From: an uncultured Caulobacterales bacterium
Lineage (GTDB): Bacteria > Pseudomonadota > Alphaproteobacteria > Caulobacterales > Maricaulaceae
Length of the DNA: 13,465 bases
Direction of reading: 5' to 3'
Assembly (NCBI GenBank): GCA_937981945.1
Contig: CALJNJ010000299.1
Span: 1-13,465 of the forward strand
In this document: in pieces, positions 12,983-13,465 of the stretch
How the letters are laid out: each line of letters begins with the position of its first letter
How positions within the stretch are numbered: the first letter of the stretch is position 1
The notes under the pieces: generated by a model
What the model saw: only the letters and a program-made list of their open reading frames with translations
What the model was told of the DNA's origin: nothing
Databases searched by the model: none
Translations under genes and position numbers: made by a program

Positions 12983-13465
12983 ATGACGCGCATGAGCAAT
13001 CATAAACTGGCAGGCCCTCTAACGGTTTTAGCGGGCGGTGTTTGTATTGGCTTTGCACCCATCGGGCTAAGGTTGGGTCTGGGGGATTTGGGGCCGCAAG
13101 CTATCGCGTTTTGGCGCTATTTGCTGGCCGTACCCATCTTGCTGGTCTTGGTTCTGGCTATCCAAAAGCGATTGCCGAAAAAGCCCAACAAAATCGTTAT
13201 ATTAGCCGGAATATTTTTTGCTTGCGATATCGCGCTTTGGCATTGGGGCCTGGCAATCACAACCGTTGCCAATGCCACATTTATAGTGAGCTTGGGAAAT
13301 ATTGGTGTTGGATTTCTGGCTTGGCTAATTCTGAAAGAGCGCCCGGCACCCATTTGGTTTCTGGCAGTTTTACTGGCGGTCATTGGGGCGGCAGGCCTTT
13401 CTCTGGGCGGGGGAGACGGCAGTAAGGGTGTGCTCCGAGGCGATTTATTGTCACTGGCGGCGGCG
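12983..13465 (+). CDS. EamA/DMT-family transporter, N-terminal part (runs off the right edge)
   Basis: 161 codons are open from ATG 12983 to the end of the window; a second in-frame ATG at 12992 (MSNHKLAG) is equally possible. The protein is highly hydrophobic, with successive helices: LTVLAGGVCIGFAPIGLRLG, AIAFWRYLLAVPILLVLVLA, IVILAGIFFACDIALWHWGL, ITTVANATFIVSLGNIGVGF and FLAVLLAVIGAAGLSLGGG. The pattern of an arginine after the second-helix start (FWRYLL) and LKERP between helices is typical of EamA drug/metabolite transporters such as RhaT/YddG types. The family usually has ten helices in two EamA repeats, and the second repeat is outside the window. It begins 19 bases after mltA, where many relatives carry other genes. 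Substrate cannot be predicted. Confidence 0.88.
   Translation, partial: MTRMSNHKLAGPLTVLAGGVCIGFAPIGLRLGLGDLGPQAIAFWRYLLAVPILLVLVLAIQKRLPKKPNKIVILAGIFFACDIALWHWGLAITTVANATFIVSLGNIGVGFLAWLILKERPAPIWFLAVLLAVIGAAGLSLGGGDGSKGVLRGDLLSLAAA

Noticed and set aside
13042..13425. Plus-strand frame overlapping the transporter start
   Set aside because: The +2 shifted frame lacks a family pattern, while the frame from 12983 gives a clear EamA membrane protein open to the window edge.

Overview
This 13.5 kb window is an alphaproteobacterial chromosome segment centred on what is very probably the chromosomal replication origin. The evidence is the gene order hemE | AT-rich gap | DUF299 kinase/pyrophosphorylase - maf - aroE - coaE - dnaQ - (secB) - tim44-like - mltA. 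This is the order known from the Caulobacter crescentus origin region (hemE / RP001-type gene) and related genomes. The gap between hemE and the DUF299 gene (about 5729-6137) carries DnaA-box-like sites, a DnaA-trio-like repeat and CtrA-type TTAA-N7-TTAA sites. Moderate GC and these CtrA-type sites suggest a member of or near the Caulobacterales/Maricaulales (Hyphomonadaceae-like). That placement is inference.

Left arm (1-5728, almost all on the minus strand, reading away from the origin): hemE (GTG start), hemJ (overlaps hemE by 8 bp), rho (own promoter and a structured leader), a two-helix small membrane protein directly behind rho, an exported hypothetical protein with a possible NTR/TIMP-like start, a four-helix membrane protein on the opposite strand, a PQQ-type sugar dehydrogenase lipoprotein, and the first 26 codons of an unidentified gene that overlaps the dehydrogenase stop codon.

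Right arm (6138-13465, mostly plus strand): a tightly coupled operon of DUF299 regulator, maf, aroE, coaE and dnaQ with overlaps or gaps of only a few bases. Then come two minus-strand genes (an exported SRPBCC protein and secB, separated by a hairpin terminator), and a plus-strand group of a Tim44-like membrane-anchored protein, lipoprotein MltA and the first 161 codons of an EamA-type transporter that runs off the window.

The genes are core housekeeping: heme synthesis (hemE, hemJ), transcription termination (rho), a carbon-flux switch (DUF299), nucleotide house-cleaning (maf), aromatic and CoA synthesis (aroE, coaE), DNA proofreading (dnaQ), protein export (secB) and cell-wall remodelling (mltA). 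The most interesting content is the compact origin. A tandem DnaA-box pair is followed by a GC patch and six trinucleotides that fit the DnaA-trio pattern, and it sits 2 bp from the first of two CtrA-like sites spaced exactly 21 bp apart. No RNA genes, CRISPR arrays or insertion sequences were seen.
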